A stretch of DNA of 64,000 nucleotides from the NCBI GenBank assembly GCA_007026445.1, contig VDMD01000026.1, positions 1-64,000 on the forward strand, in the 5' to 3' direction. The notes under the pieces are model-generated. The model was not told the origin of the DNA and searched no databases. It worked only from the letters and a program-made list of their open reading frames with translations. This DNA is from Schizophyllum amplum (lineage: Eukaryota; Basidiomycota; Agaricomycetes; Agaricales; Schizophyllaceae). Position numbers and translations under genes: made by a program. The first letter of the stretch is position 1. Each line of letters opens with the position of its first letter. Below, in pieces: positions 43,988 to 55,519 of the stretch.

Positions 43988-46900
43988 TCAGACTTGGTCC
44001 GCGCCTGCCAGTTCCTCCGTGCCCTGCTCCTCGGAGTCCTCCTCTTCGTCCTGTCCTTCGTCTCCGTCGGTCGGACCCTCCGAGCCGTCCATCCCATCGG
44101 GCGCGTCCGTGACCGAGCGCGTTGCCGGCCGCCGCAAGGGAGCGATCGCTTTCTCCAGGTCATGGCGCTCCCAAAAGTATAGAACTGATTTCATCTTGTC
44201 TTCTGCGAGGTCGAGTGGTGACCTTCCACAGTTGTCGCGAGCCTCTCGGTCTGCGCCTACCGCGAGTAGCGCGCGGATCATTGCCTCTCCGGCTCCGACT
44301 GCATCCGGGGATGACTCGAAAGTCTGGCCTTCAGCATTGCGCGTGTGGATAGAGCGGAATTCTGCCGCTTCAATCCAATTGCGAATGTCATCCTGGCCAG
44401 CCTGATGAACGTAGAAAATAGTGTTGACAGTATGGTGCAAAGGGGTCATTCCGCTATTGTCACGGCTATCCACGTTTGCCCCAGCGTCAAGAAGAAGGCG
44501 AATAATGATGTCCACGGGAGCACACGTAGAGCGCGATGTGAGCCAAAATAGTCCGAGAGCATCCTCAGAGGGGGATGGGAGCCAAGATAGCGCAGTTCGG
44601 CCGGTTTTGTCGCTGACGTTGACATCTGCGCCTGCGTCGAGCAGCAGCCGAGTCATGTACTCCTTGCAATGAGCGGACGCGAGGTGTAGTGGAGTACGGC
44701 CATCGGTGTCGTGGACGTTGACAGTTGCCCCCGCGTCGAGAAGGAGAACGACATTATCTGTCGAGTAATGAATCACGGCACGGCCGAGGAGAGTGTGGCC
44801 GGTGTTGTTGACAATGTTCGTATCCGCGCCTGCTGCAAGAAGAAGACGTACAGTCTCAGTGCTGGGAATGATAAAATCATCATAATAGATCTTATAGTAT
44901 GCAGTACACACAGCCAAGAAGAGAGCAGTTTCCCCTTGCTCATTGCGGATACCCGTACTCGCACCAGCTGTGAGAAGGACATCCACGATTTCGGGCTTCC
45001 TCGCACAAGCCATATGAAGAGCGGTCTGTCCATGGTCGTCATCATTGACATCTACACCAGCGTCAATGAGAGCATGGATTAAGTCAAGATCCTCAGGCTC
45101 ATTATCATTGTCAAAAATGTGCATGGCGATGTGTAGAGGTTTCCCACCCTCGTTAAGCCAGGCATCCACGTCCACTTTCAGGTGATTGTACAGCAGACGA
45201 ACAACGCGAGTACGGCTGTCGTAGACCGCGCACTCGATGATTGGCCCAGGACCCTCGCGCCAGTCACTGTATGCTCTTTTATTGATTTTGACAAACTCGA
45301 TGAGGTCTTGTTCCAGATCCTTCTGCCGCTGAAGACCCCCATCTGCAGAAAAAAGCCAATGTGTGGCAGCATCTTCATATAGCGGATAGTCTGAGCGGTG
45401 ATCTGGGATGGCGTCGGCGTCGACGCCGACGTGCAGGAGGTATGCGAGGCGCATGCGTGTTATGTGACATTGTGCGCGGGGAGCATCGATGTAGAAAGGC
45501 GACGTGGCGGGAATACTGAGGAGATGGTCCCGCACCGACGCATGGGAAAGGCGGACATAGTCGCCGTTGTATGAGACGAAGGTCGAGCTGATGATGCGCA
45601 TGACATCGTCCGTCGAGGATGGGCGTAGTTTGGGGTCGAATATGGGCATAGTTTGTGACTTCGGGTAGCTGAACGCCAGCAGCTCCGAGAATTCGGCCTT
45701 CGAGAGGCGTCCCTTTGAGAAGAGAAGCCAGGAAAGCAGCCTGATGACGACCTCGCACCGCGCCTTGGGTATCTTCGAGAGCACCTGATTGTAGAAGTCT
45801 CCCAGTGTGGGCGAGAGGTTCTCGAGCGCCTCGCAGATCAACGCCGGTATTCCTGCGACCGAGGCGAGCTCCTTGACCTGTAGCGACGCCCATCGGAAGC
45901 TTCAAGAGGATAAATACGAGACAGAGAACCCGCAAGCTTTGACCACGTACTTTCCTGCTGAACCATTACCGAGCTTCTCCTGCACCAGCTCCATAAAGTC
46001 TGCGCTCATATGCGCCAACAGGCCACCATCGGCCAGGGCGACGTGCAAGAAGGTCTCGATGTCGCACTTTACGATATCTCCAGTCATATAGACCTGCACG
46101 TCGGAGAGGTGTACGAGATCCATTCGAGGGTGTACCTCCGTACGGCTAGAGATAAGAAGCGAGATATCGGAGTACGCGCGCAGCGCCCTGAGGAGAGGTA
46201 CGAGATCGTCGATGTGGGCCTCATCCAGTGCATCGACAACGACGAACAGGCGTGGTGAACGGCGAACGAGCCGCCACAGATGGTGCTGCATCTTCTCAAG
46301 TGACGGCTGGGTGTGTCCGTCCATGTGCTCTCCGCGGACCTCGAGCAATTCCTCACGCGCGTCATCGCGGTGGTACGCAAGCTGGCAGAGTAGGGATGAT
46401 AGCAGGGCTCGGACGTCTTGATTTTGCGCGCCGTTCGTAAGATCGAATAGATGGGTCAGGGTTATGTAGCCACCATTCGAGGATGTACAGTGCGCCTGCA
46501 GCTCGCGTATGGCGGCAGCCCTGCAGAGGTATGAGAGTCGTGTGGGATGGCCAAACAGACCCTGTGTCGTGCACTCACATCATAGTACTCTTGCCGGATC
46601 CAGCTATGCGCACGTCAGTACAGCCCCGCGAGGTCTCGTTTTCTCCTCACCTTGCCCATGCAGCCATAAAACACGCAGAGCGCCTGAAAGGAACGTGCCA
46701 AAATCATTGCTGTCGAGGAACCAAGAGCCTGTTCCAGGAACGCGAGAGGAAATGACGCTGTTCAGCTTGACTGAACAGTCTGGATATCGCAACCATTGGC
46801 AGATCTTGTAAACGTCGCCGCTCCCTATACCGGCGGTCGGTCAAGCAATATTCCAGGTCATCTGGACTGAGTAACTGACTCTGTTCCTTCTTCGTCTCAT

Positions 46901-47925
46901 CGATCATGTGGAGAAGCGTCGCCTGGATACCCTCGAGGATGCTGCGACTGGCAGTAAGATCTGCCGACGAGGATACTGTTTGGCCGAATAGCGCTGAGGT
47001 ATATCAGCATGCGCGGCAGACGCGCGAACGTAGAAACGGCCTCACTATGAGTCTCTCGCGCGATATCCCATATCTGCGCGAGGAAATTTCGCGTGAAGCT
47101 CTGGTCCTGTTCATGCCCTGAAATACAATCATCGATGAGAAACGGTGAAGTATAGATGTAAACGTACAGTCGCGACTGTTCTCGAGCAGGCGGCGGGTCT
47201 TCTGCAAGTTCGTGATCACCCCGAGAACGACGAGGATCTGCCCGAGGAGCTTGACGGAGGCTTCCTTCAGCGCGTCGTGCATATCGACCGCGGCGATGGG
47301 TTTGACGATGCGAAGGTGATGCTCCATGGTGTCGAACGCATCCACGATGGCTTCGAAATCCTCGCTGACCTTCCTTGATGCCTACTCCAACGTCAGTGCA
47401 CCGAACGCCAATCGAGAGTCTGCATTAAGACCTGAATAATCACGCCGATGGCTGCAAAGACCGCCTTCACGGGGGAGTAAGGCTACAGCGCATGCGTCAG
47501 CCCCGTCGCTCGTCTGTCCTCTACGAAAAACGCACCATAGTGACCGCCTCACCAAAGACGCCACAGAGTGTTTGCACAACCGCGGCGATTGGCTTGATCT
47601 TGGACCGTAGTTGTTGTGGGCCGTCCGCGCGGAATTTCCTGAATTCAAACTCATGCTGTTCGACGTGCTTGACGACGGCGTCCTCCGAGTCGAGGACCTT
47701 GTACGCGGAGAGATCGACGCCAGTGATTTTCTCGTATCGCTTGACAGCATCTTTCCATAGGGAAGCGAGAGGGTCGACCGGGGTCGGAGCCTGGGACGGA
47801 GCCGGCGCGGGCTGCACGGATGGAGCTGGCGGGGGCCGCGCGGACGTCTCCGGCGACGCACGGCCCGTGGCAGGCGTCGACGCACCAGGACTCGCCGGAG
47901 TCGACGGGTGAGGCGGATAGGACAT
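43988..47925 (-). pseudogene. Goodbye-NACHT-ankyrin STAND protein, copy 2, frameshifted
   Basis: Paralogue of NLR1 on the other strand. Start ATG at 47,925; exon 1 ends at 47,536 (LWKDAVKRYEKITGVDL, then GEAVTM). The following exons keep HHLRIVKPIAAVDMHDAL, the GTGAGG intron after RETH, GTGSWFLD, a P-loop AGSGKST near 46,600, LFVVVDALDE near 46,230, and a last exon from about 45,885 to 43,988 with FRWASLQ, ankyrin repeats and the acidic tail ending GADQV. Compared with NLR1, one extra base (T on the plus strand at 46,851-46,852) shifts the frame between the Goodbye and NACHT parts and runs into a stop before the P-loop. Everything else is open, so this is either a young pseudogene or a sequence error. 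Its ankyrin region differs in detail from copy 1. Confidence 0.82.
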
Positions 47926-48780
47926 CGGCGATCGCTGTTGCGAATATGTAGGCCCCGGTGGTGGTAGGAGGCAAGGAGACGACTGCGCGTGCTCAACAGC
48001 AGTACGCCGTGAACAGCATGTCCTCCACGTGTCCTCGGTGGTTCCACAGCCCCGCAGAGCATCGCTGGAGATAGGGCGGTCAGTACAGCTATCATATCAT
48101 GATCGAGATACGGACATCTGACTTGAGAGACTGTTATGAAGAAGCTGCGCACTCTATATGGGCGCCTAAACCGGTTGATTGAATACTGAACAGCAGTTGT
48201 ATATGGGCGCGATGGGTTCAAGGCGGCCCCAAGAATCAAATAAATGCATGCATGTGGCGAGCTGTGGGATGACCTTCAGCGGCTGTACGAGCAGAGCGGC
48301 GCGCGCAAGTACCTCGATTTCGTTGACACAGCTTGAAAACTGGGAAGCGTGATCTGACTTTGACCTCGGACCTCTCATATGCGCAGTAACGGGCTGCCGC
48401 AGACCGCGTCCTCGAGATCCTGCAAAGGATTAGTGCGATTTTCAGTCGGAAATAAAGTAAGGTCTCACCAAATACCTTGAGTGAAGACGTGGGATCAGTG
48501 TCGGTGCATCTTGGTGGCTGTCGCGGATGTCGTGGAAAGAGACCTCTTTCCTTCGCGGAAGGATGCACGAACCTCGTCCGGCCAAGGAATACGCTGAGGG
48601 TCCTAGTTCGTGAGCTGAACGCATCCAAGCGCGGAATGAGCTGCTTTGTGAACGTCCGACACTGTAAAAAATCGCGTACCTCGAATAAGACGAGGATCTA
48701 AGCAAAGGAATTCCCTGAGGCTTCGCGTAGAGCCCCGTGCATATTGCTAGCGGCTAGAGGCTTGACGATGCGCAGGTAAT

Positions 48781-48918
48781 CCACGACGATGTTCAAGGAG
48801 TTCACGACGATGTCAAAAGAATTCACGACGATGTTCAAGGAGTTCACGACGATGTCCAAGGGATTCACGACGATGTCCAAGGAGTTCACGACGATATCTA
48901 AGGCATTCACGACGATGT
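48781..48918 (-). repeat. 21-bp array in the Goodbye pseudogene (7-residue unit)
   Basis: Six units of the form acgatgtccaaggagttcacg, in frame as NSLDIVV. It corresponds to the single DAVVDAFDTME stretch in NLR1. Confidence 0.88.
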
Positions 48919-49030
48919 CGAAGCCTTCCCCAGCCTTGCTTGACGCCTACGCCATCTTAGTGTACCGAACACATATAGAAAAAAAGATTTTACATACATA
49001 ATGAGGCCGACGGCCTTGAACTTGACGAAC

Positions 49031-49110
49031 ACTTTTACGGGCGAGAACACCACTTTTACGGGCGAAAACACCACTGTTACGCGCGAGAACACCGCCAAGT
49101 TCACGGGCGA
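49031..49110 (-). repeat. Second 21-bp array in the Goodbye pseudogene
   Basis: Three full units of acttttacgggcgagaacacc plus a diverged fourth, in frame as SPVKVVF. It corresponds to the single SPVKAVF in NLR1 and NLR2. Confidence 0.85.
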
Positions 49111-50099
49111 CAATGGCTGCAACACACGCGTCAGTCTCACTGCAATGCACGCGTCAGTCTCGCCGACCAGTTGTCCTCTCAGAAGAACTCGCCATAGTGA
49201 CGACCTCCGCGAGCACGCCGCAGAGCGGTAGCCGTGTCTTGGATCACATATCCTCACCACCCTGATCACAGATCCTGACGCCCTGAGCGCGAATCCAGCC
49301 CGCCCTGAGCGCGAATCCTTTGCGCCCTGGGCGGGGAATCGCTGGAAGTCGCCTGCGCGCAAATCGTAGCAAGTCGTCCGCACGAAACCGCCGGAACTCG
49401 CCCGCAAGGCCCTCGATGTAGTAATTTCCAATACCGTGGTCCCCGATGGACTTGCATATAGCGTGGTCCTTGATGGACCTGTCGATAGCGTGGGCCGTGT
49501 TGAAGATGTCGCTCGGGACGAAAGTCTGGCTCGTGTCGAGTTTGGCGCAAGTCTGTCGAGATAAGTAGCTGTCGCGGTCGACGAGATACCTGTTGCGGTC
49601 AGCACGATAGCTGCTTACGACATCGTCCTTGCGGGAGCGGAGCTGCAGAGGTCCCGGCGGTGAGAGGATACTCGTGCGTGGTCAGTTGAGAGGTTCGGCC
49701 GGAGACAACGTCAATCTGAGATTCAAGAGACCATTTTTTGAAGGACGGAAGATATAACTGCGTATCAACTCAAGTAGCTGAATACCTGACGAACAAACTG
49801 GTTAGCGACGGTACTAGATGTCCCGACCGACGAGCGCACCTTCACCTGTGAGCGACTGGCCTTCATCATCGCGTTGGATCTACCAGCTGTGTGACCAGTT
49901 TTGTCAGCAGTCACATACCTCGCAATGATAATGAAGCTGGTGTTTCTCCAGCGCGCGCCGGCCGCGTTCCCTCACTCCTGCCGCAATGTCGACGACGACT
50001 TGTTCGAATATACACCTAAGATTTCAGGTCGAGCAAAGCGAGGAAGAGCTCAGACATGATCTCAGAGCTCATCAATAGTATAATCAAAGCAGGCGCGCG

Positions 50100-51200
50100 A
50101 TGACGGTTCGAGACAACGAATGATGTTTGTTTGCTCCTGATTGGTCCGGTTCGCGCTTGCTCCGTTTGGCCGATCCCATTGTTCTCGCCTTGTCCTGAAC
50201 CCTCGAGCGGCTTCACCTCAGAATACACCACATCAAACATCTTTCCTCCTGCAATGCCCCTGAAATTGTCACAAACGACTCCGGCGGCGGCATATGCATT
50301 GACTATAGGATCGGCCTTGCGAGGAGGCTATGACGCGACGGACGCGCTCGAGTGCACCTCGGCGACCATGAAATTCGAGTTGCTGTGGTGCGTGGCTCAG
50401 CGCATGACCTCGCGCAATATCACTAACCTGTTCTTTACAGATCATTTATGTCGGGCTCGCTGCAGAAGAGCAAAGTTGGCGGAGAACCACTAGCAGTCAT
50501 GGTCCTCGTACTTTCATCCTTGCGATGCAGACCTGCATACAAGACGGCCGCCAGCATTATCGACAAACACGGTGGACCTATGGCGAGCGGTGCAGCCATT
50601 CACTATCCTCCGAGGTCAGTTGCATCATCCGCTTCATCGTGCCGGCTAATACCTCCTGGCCCCGCACGTTTCTTCAACATTGGCTGACCCGTCCTCTTCT
50701 AGCTTCCTTTGACCCACTTCTGCTCTTCGAGCCATTAAGCGCTTCTCTTTCCCCACCCAGATGGGATGTCGGCGACGTCATTGAGGAAGATCAGGTGGCT
50801 TTGACGTGCGTGCCGGATATGTGCTCCCTTCGCTCCTCCTCACTGTCCTTGCAGCTTGCATGATATCGTCGGCGTGCTACATAGGAAGATGCACCGATCG
50901 CCAACGCTCCCCACACTGCGCCCAGCGCTGAAGATGCCCGCGCCCCGCGCGATGCCTGACAACCTCGACTCCGGCTTGCCGCCTCGCGCTCTTACCTCGC
51001 GGCCATGCACCCGGCTGTCAGCACGTCTACAGCCACACCATCGATGGAACACGCATGGACTTCAGCAACGACATACATACGATTGACCCTCAACACGCCC
51101 GCCGGTCGCCGGGCACCGCTCGCTTCGACGTACTCATCAAGAGCACCCTCCACATTATCCACCGCACGCCTGCGTTAGTCGGACGTACACGATGCATGTT
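50100..51200 (+). pseudogene. P-family 5' fragment (P6), unresolved exons
   Basis: The segment 50,155-50,330 matches 59,890-60,070: shared ccgtttggc, tcccattgttctc, and cttcacctcagaat followed by acaccacatc. A good intron follows (about 50,386-50,440, GTGCGTGG...CACTAACCTGTTCTTTACAG) and another ends TTGGCTGACCCGTCCTCTTCTAG near 50,701. Exon-like text includes MQTCIQDGRQHYRQTRW. The frames do not join cleanly, so I cannot state a protein. Confidence 0.3.
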
Positions 51201-51962
51201 GGATATGGGCGCACCTGCAGGCGACCTTCGACTAGCAGCTACCTTCAATCAGTCCCTCACCAAACCCGTCGCCCAAAGACCAGCTCCCGATGTCCGCCGA
51301 CCAGCCCCGTCCTTTTTGTGATCAGCTCCTGTCGCCTTCGAACAGCCACCGTCGCCTTCGAACAGCCACCGTCGCCCTCGAACAGTTGTCGTTACCCCAC
51401 GACCAGCCCACATCGCCGTGCAACCAGCCCTCGTCATCCTCTCAGCCGACTTTACCATTCTCTCGGTCGATTATACGTTCCCTCAGTCGTCTGTCCGCAC
51501 GACCATCGAGACGACCTGGAGACGACGCTGTTCCTGTAACGACTCTACCCCGCGTCAGGACTCGTATCACGTGAACGATCTGAGATTGCGGAGGGCGCGA
51601 TGTCGACGTCTCGGGATAGCGCGACGCTGAAGGTTCGAGGTGAGATGACGTGACGCCGTGGGCAGAGGAGACCGTGCAGGCCGTGGGATAGCACCATAAG
51701 CACCTTTTGGTACTTACAATGAAGTTACAACGCCCTTATTGTACACCCCCGCGCTCATGTCACACCTGCCGTTTGCGGACAACTTTCGGCGATTTCCGAT
51801 CCCATCATTACTTGCTGAGGCGTGGGAATTATTTGCTAAGGGCCCAGGACCCCGGTTGCAATACACTCTATTGCTTTGCCTAGAGTCTAGGCCAGGTCTA
51901 ATAAGTCTAAGCCCTGTTTCCATGGGAATCACGTCTATAATTACTCTCCTGCTCAGGCCACC

Positions 51963-54727
51963 ATGTCGGCGGCGTTGACACCATTGGCCCCTCCTATGGC
52001 AACAGGGACTGGACAGCTCCCTCGGCAATGATGCCGGGGCTTTGCCGATGATTGCCGAGCATGTGATCTCCCGGGCATCGGCCGCAAGCGCATCAATTTG
52101 ATGCGCCGGGCGTCGGTGAGACCCCTTTGGAAGGCGCGCGGCGCGCCCAGGTGATTAATCTACTGTTCGTTCAAGGTCAGCGCTATGAGTACACCTGGAT
52201 GACCCACCGGATAGAATACTAGTTTGATATCAGGCAGGTGAGTTACCTGGCATCATGCATTCATGTTTGATCTTTTTTTCGTTGTTTTTGCATGAGCAGC
52301 ACAATTTCAGGCCGTGCCGCCGCCGCCGTGGCGGGTGTCGGGGCGCATCGACGGTGCGGTCAACTGGCTGCCCCCGGCAGCTCGCGCGCGGCATCAATCG
52401 CATGTGCGCTTCTTGGTTCGTCGGGCATCACACCGCCGCTGCCGTTGTCGTATCAGTCGCGCGTGCTGCCGCACATACTTACTGGTGTTGGGAATCGATT
52501 CAGCGCTGCGTAGTCCGACCGCAGTGCGCAAGTGGTTACTAGCGTCCCCTACACTGTCTTGTAGGCCTCTTCCTTACACCTTCGCATTTTGATCTGCAAA
52601 AAGTGGAATGAATCGGAGCACCCATCGGCGCTCCGGGGTGGTTTTGGCGGGCGAGGCCAATGCGCGGTGTCCCCCCACCACCTAGGTAAGTCCCCTCGGC
52701 CTCCTTCAGACTCGATCAACTAACCAGATGGGCCCCTAGGGATGATACAGGACGGCGCGCACGCACGAACCTCAGCTGGAAGCTCTTGAATGGCGAGCGC
52801 GGAACGGCGGATGGCAATCCCCGCTACAAGTGCCGCACCTACGCACTTCTGCGGGAGGGAAACCGCAGACAGGGACCACAACAAGTAGCGCTGTAGCGCT
52901 GCACGTCGTCACGAGCGGATAGCGCTCGTGCGCAGCGTATCTTACCTCTGGGGTCAAAACGCGTCTGCGCTTCTCAGGGCGTCTGCCGCAGGTCTGCCGT
53001 ATCCACCGAGAGCTCAGCCCGCTACTAAGGGCGTGCGCCAGGCAGGTTTATGGTGCACAACCGGGTACGACACCGGCAGCATCGTCACGCCGCCCTCCCC
53101 GTCTTCCATGCCGCCGCTTTCACGCCGCCTCCACGCCCCCAGCCCCCGGTTTACCTTCGGGGCATAATTGAGGCAAATAACGCGAATGAGCGGTGACGCG
53201 CGAATACAGCCGAAGCGCGACACCCCACGCCCCGAGCAATGCCCGCGCACGCCGTGACGCCCCTCTCCCTCTCCCGCGCTCGTCCTGGCGACGCGCACGA
53301 CACACATCACCACCCCTGAGCGCGCAGGCGGCCCGCGACGCGGCGACGCTCAGCATCCTTCCTCCCATGCCCAACTATGCCGCGTTGTGTCGCTGTCTGC
53401 AGCACCAGGCGGGGACGCATCACGATTCCTTCATTGTTCCTATGATCTATCTAGATGCACGAAGACTACATATCATACAGTCTTTCTCTGATTTTTGCAC
53501 CACCATGAAGTCTGGGCAGAGTCCGGGTCGCGTCGCCAAAGCTTTTCGTGTGCTGTGATGAGCAAATCGCTTTCGGCCACGACGGTGTGGTGATCCTGTC
53601 TTCCGGAGAACCGAAGAGCCTCACGCGCACGCGCACGAGCGGCCCCGGCCCACCAGTGGGTGACCCAGATGCATGATTCACTGGCTTATGTCTTGCGAAC
53701 ACGACGCCGCTGACACCCACAGTGCTGCTCATATAAAGTAAAAGCGAGAAACGATCAGACAGCTGATATCTGACTACTTATCTACACGATGGGTTACCCA
53801 GGTATACTCACAGCGCTGACCTTGAACGAACAGTAGATTAAGCACCTGGGCGCGCCGCGCGCCTTCCAAAGGGGTCTCACCGACGCCCGGCGCATCAAAT
53901 TGATGCGCCTGCGGCCGATGCCCGGGAGATCACATGCTCGGCAATCATCGGCAAAGCCCCGGCATCATTGCCGAGGGAGCTGTCCAGTCCCTGTTGCCAT
54001 ACCTCCCCGCTCAGGCCTCATCTTCCCCATCGCGCTGTTGTGCTTTGCTGTCGGCATCCAAGTGGTCGAAGAGGTTAAGGTCGAATATCCTCTGTGGGAT
54101 GCGCCCGCGACCACCGTCCTCCACATCGTCTACCGCAACCTGGCCACAGTAGCTCTCTCTGCCTCCCTGCTTATCCCGCTGCAGATAGTATTCTGCTGGA
54201 CATCCTTTGCCATCGCGCAGCGCATCGCCGCGCTATGGTTCCGATGCATTGGCAGCGCGGTCACTGTCCGCACGGACGACAAAAGCGCAGTCAGCGGCGA
54301 CAACGCAGTCACCGTCGAGATGAACGTTCGCAATGCGCTCGTACTAGTCAGAGGGCATACCAGGCTACGATACGTCGTCCTGTGACTCGCGACTCTGCTC
54401 GTCTTCGCCGCGTATCTGCTTTGCAAAGACTTCATGTCATGCTTGCACGACGAGCTCATCTCGTGCCTCCACGAAGAGCTCTTCTCATGCGTGCATGAAG
54501 AGTTCCTCTCATGCCTTCACGACGACGGAACCATTACGTTCCCTGACTCGCTGCTTGCGAACCTGCGGAATATGGCGGTCGGGTCGTCCTTCATCTGGCT
54601 CGTCATGACGCCTTTATTCGTGACCCAGTTCAACCAAGTGCGCGAGAGTAGCGGCACAGGTATGATACCGGATGCGCGGGGAACGACCCGAGCGGCGAAG
54701 CGACGAATGCGAGCAAGCAGGACGTAG
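51963..54727 (+). pseudogene. Multi-pass membrane protein gene split by a TIR element
   Basis: A Kozak-like CCACCATGT starts at 51,963 (MSAALTPLAPP). The frame is cut after 51,994 by a 2-kb element and resumes in the same frame at 54,007 (RSGLIFPIALLCFAVG). Four hydrophobic stretches follow: LIFPIALLCFAVGIQVV, LATVALSASLLIPLQIVF, LATLLVFAAYLLCKDF and VGSSFIWLVMTPLFV. A TGA lies in frame at about 54,383, just before the third helix, and is consistent with decay of an Arg CGA codon. Between helices 3 and 4 is a 24-bp coding repeat (SCLHEELF-like, four units, 54,434-54,525). No family recognised. The insertion and stop suggest a dead gene. Confidence 0.5.
51995..54001. mobile_element. 2.0-kb DNA transposon with 204-bp terminal inverted repeats
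   Basis: Arms 51,995-52,198 and 53,798-54,001 are reverse complements with about four mismatches, beginning TATGGCAACAGGGACTGG. The 5-bp flank CCTCC (51,990-51,994 and 54,002-54,006) is a target duplication. The 1.6-kb interior shows no recognised transposase, so it is probably non-autonomous. The near-identity of the arms points to a recent insertion or gene conversion. Superfamily not assigned. Confidence 0.85.
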
Positions 54728-54729
54728 AG

Positions 54730-55515
54730 TCAGTCGATAGGGTTTGGCCCGGGGACGATGAACGAGGGAGGGGCGACGCGCGAGGTAGATGTAGTAGATG
54801 CAGAGGCACCACGTGAGGATGATGGATGGAGGTTTGCGAGGCCGACGTGGGTACGTCCTGGATGTGAGTATGTGGTGGATAAGGAAGGAAGGATTCACGA
54901 GGACGATGGTTGAATGCGCTAGGGGAATGGGCTAGGGATGGGCGACTCACAAGGACGATGCAGGGAGGACTCACGAGAGACCTTAACGTAGGCTAGCTAC
55001 TTACCTCGACGGAGACTAGCGACCTTGAACGAAAGACGAGCGACATCGAGCGAAAGACGAGCGACATCGAACGAAGGACGAGCGAGTACATCGACCGGCG
55101 AAAGACTAGTAGTGACCTCGCGACACGAGACAGGTATCGCCAAATAGGTCACGTATTGCCAGACGTCGAATGACACACGCCCGAACGTTATTGAACTTTC
55201 TGCTATAGAAGTAGAGTGAGTATAGTAGGTCAAAGATACGATACAACATCGTGCTGGCGATCTTGACGGGTTTGAGCAGGGAAGAGGCGGCGTACGGCGG
55301 ATGGCTCGAATCCGAGTCGGAACAATGCGGTTCGTGTTGTGACATGTTTACCAGGGACGTCCGCAGACTTGGCTTCACCCGGCCTCTTGCTCTCCGCCGA
55401 ACCAAACGGTGAGATCGCAGTAAAGACAACTTATATCAGAGGTAAGCCTTAATGCTCTCGTGAAAGTTGCGGCTTCATCAAGCTCTGGATCTGCATCATT
55501 TACATCGTGCGAAGG
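54730..55515. other. No defined gene; contains one P-type segment
   Basis: On the minus strand near 54,870-54,820 is HIQDVPTSASQ, the P-family segment also seen near 11,950 and 39,930. Short repeats of gacatcgagcgaaagacgagc lie at about 55,020-55,095. The rest is presumably the promoter of the MYND gene. Confidence 0.4.
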
Positions 55516-55519
55516 CGCC

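Larger units (their letters stand above)
48400..49610 (-). pseudogene. Goodbye-domain NLR pseudogene with two internal 21-bp expansions
   Basis: Just upstream of NLR2 and in the same direction. From 5' to 3': GEFRRFRADD (compare FEFRKFRADG in NLR2), SPVKVVFSPVKVF (SPVKAVFAAIG in NLR1), an intron, then ASSKAGEGFDIVVN, DYLRIVKPLAASNMHGALREAS (split here: DYLRIVKPLAA, NMHGALREAS) and ILVLFEV after a TAG where NLR1 has GQ. Two stretches became tandem repeats: SPVKVVF (49,031-49,093) and NSLDIVV (48,781-48,918), both 21-bp units. No NACHT or ankyrin part follows. It is a broken third relative, clearly non-functional as an NLR. Confidence 0.62.

Noticed and set aside
52255..53558. ORFs inside the 2-kb TIR element as a transposase
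   Set aside because: They are short, in different frames and show no DDE/D or zinc-finger pattern that I can identify.
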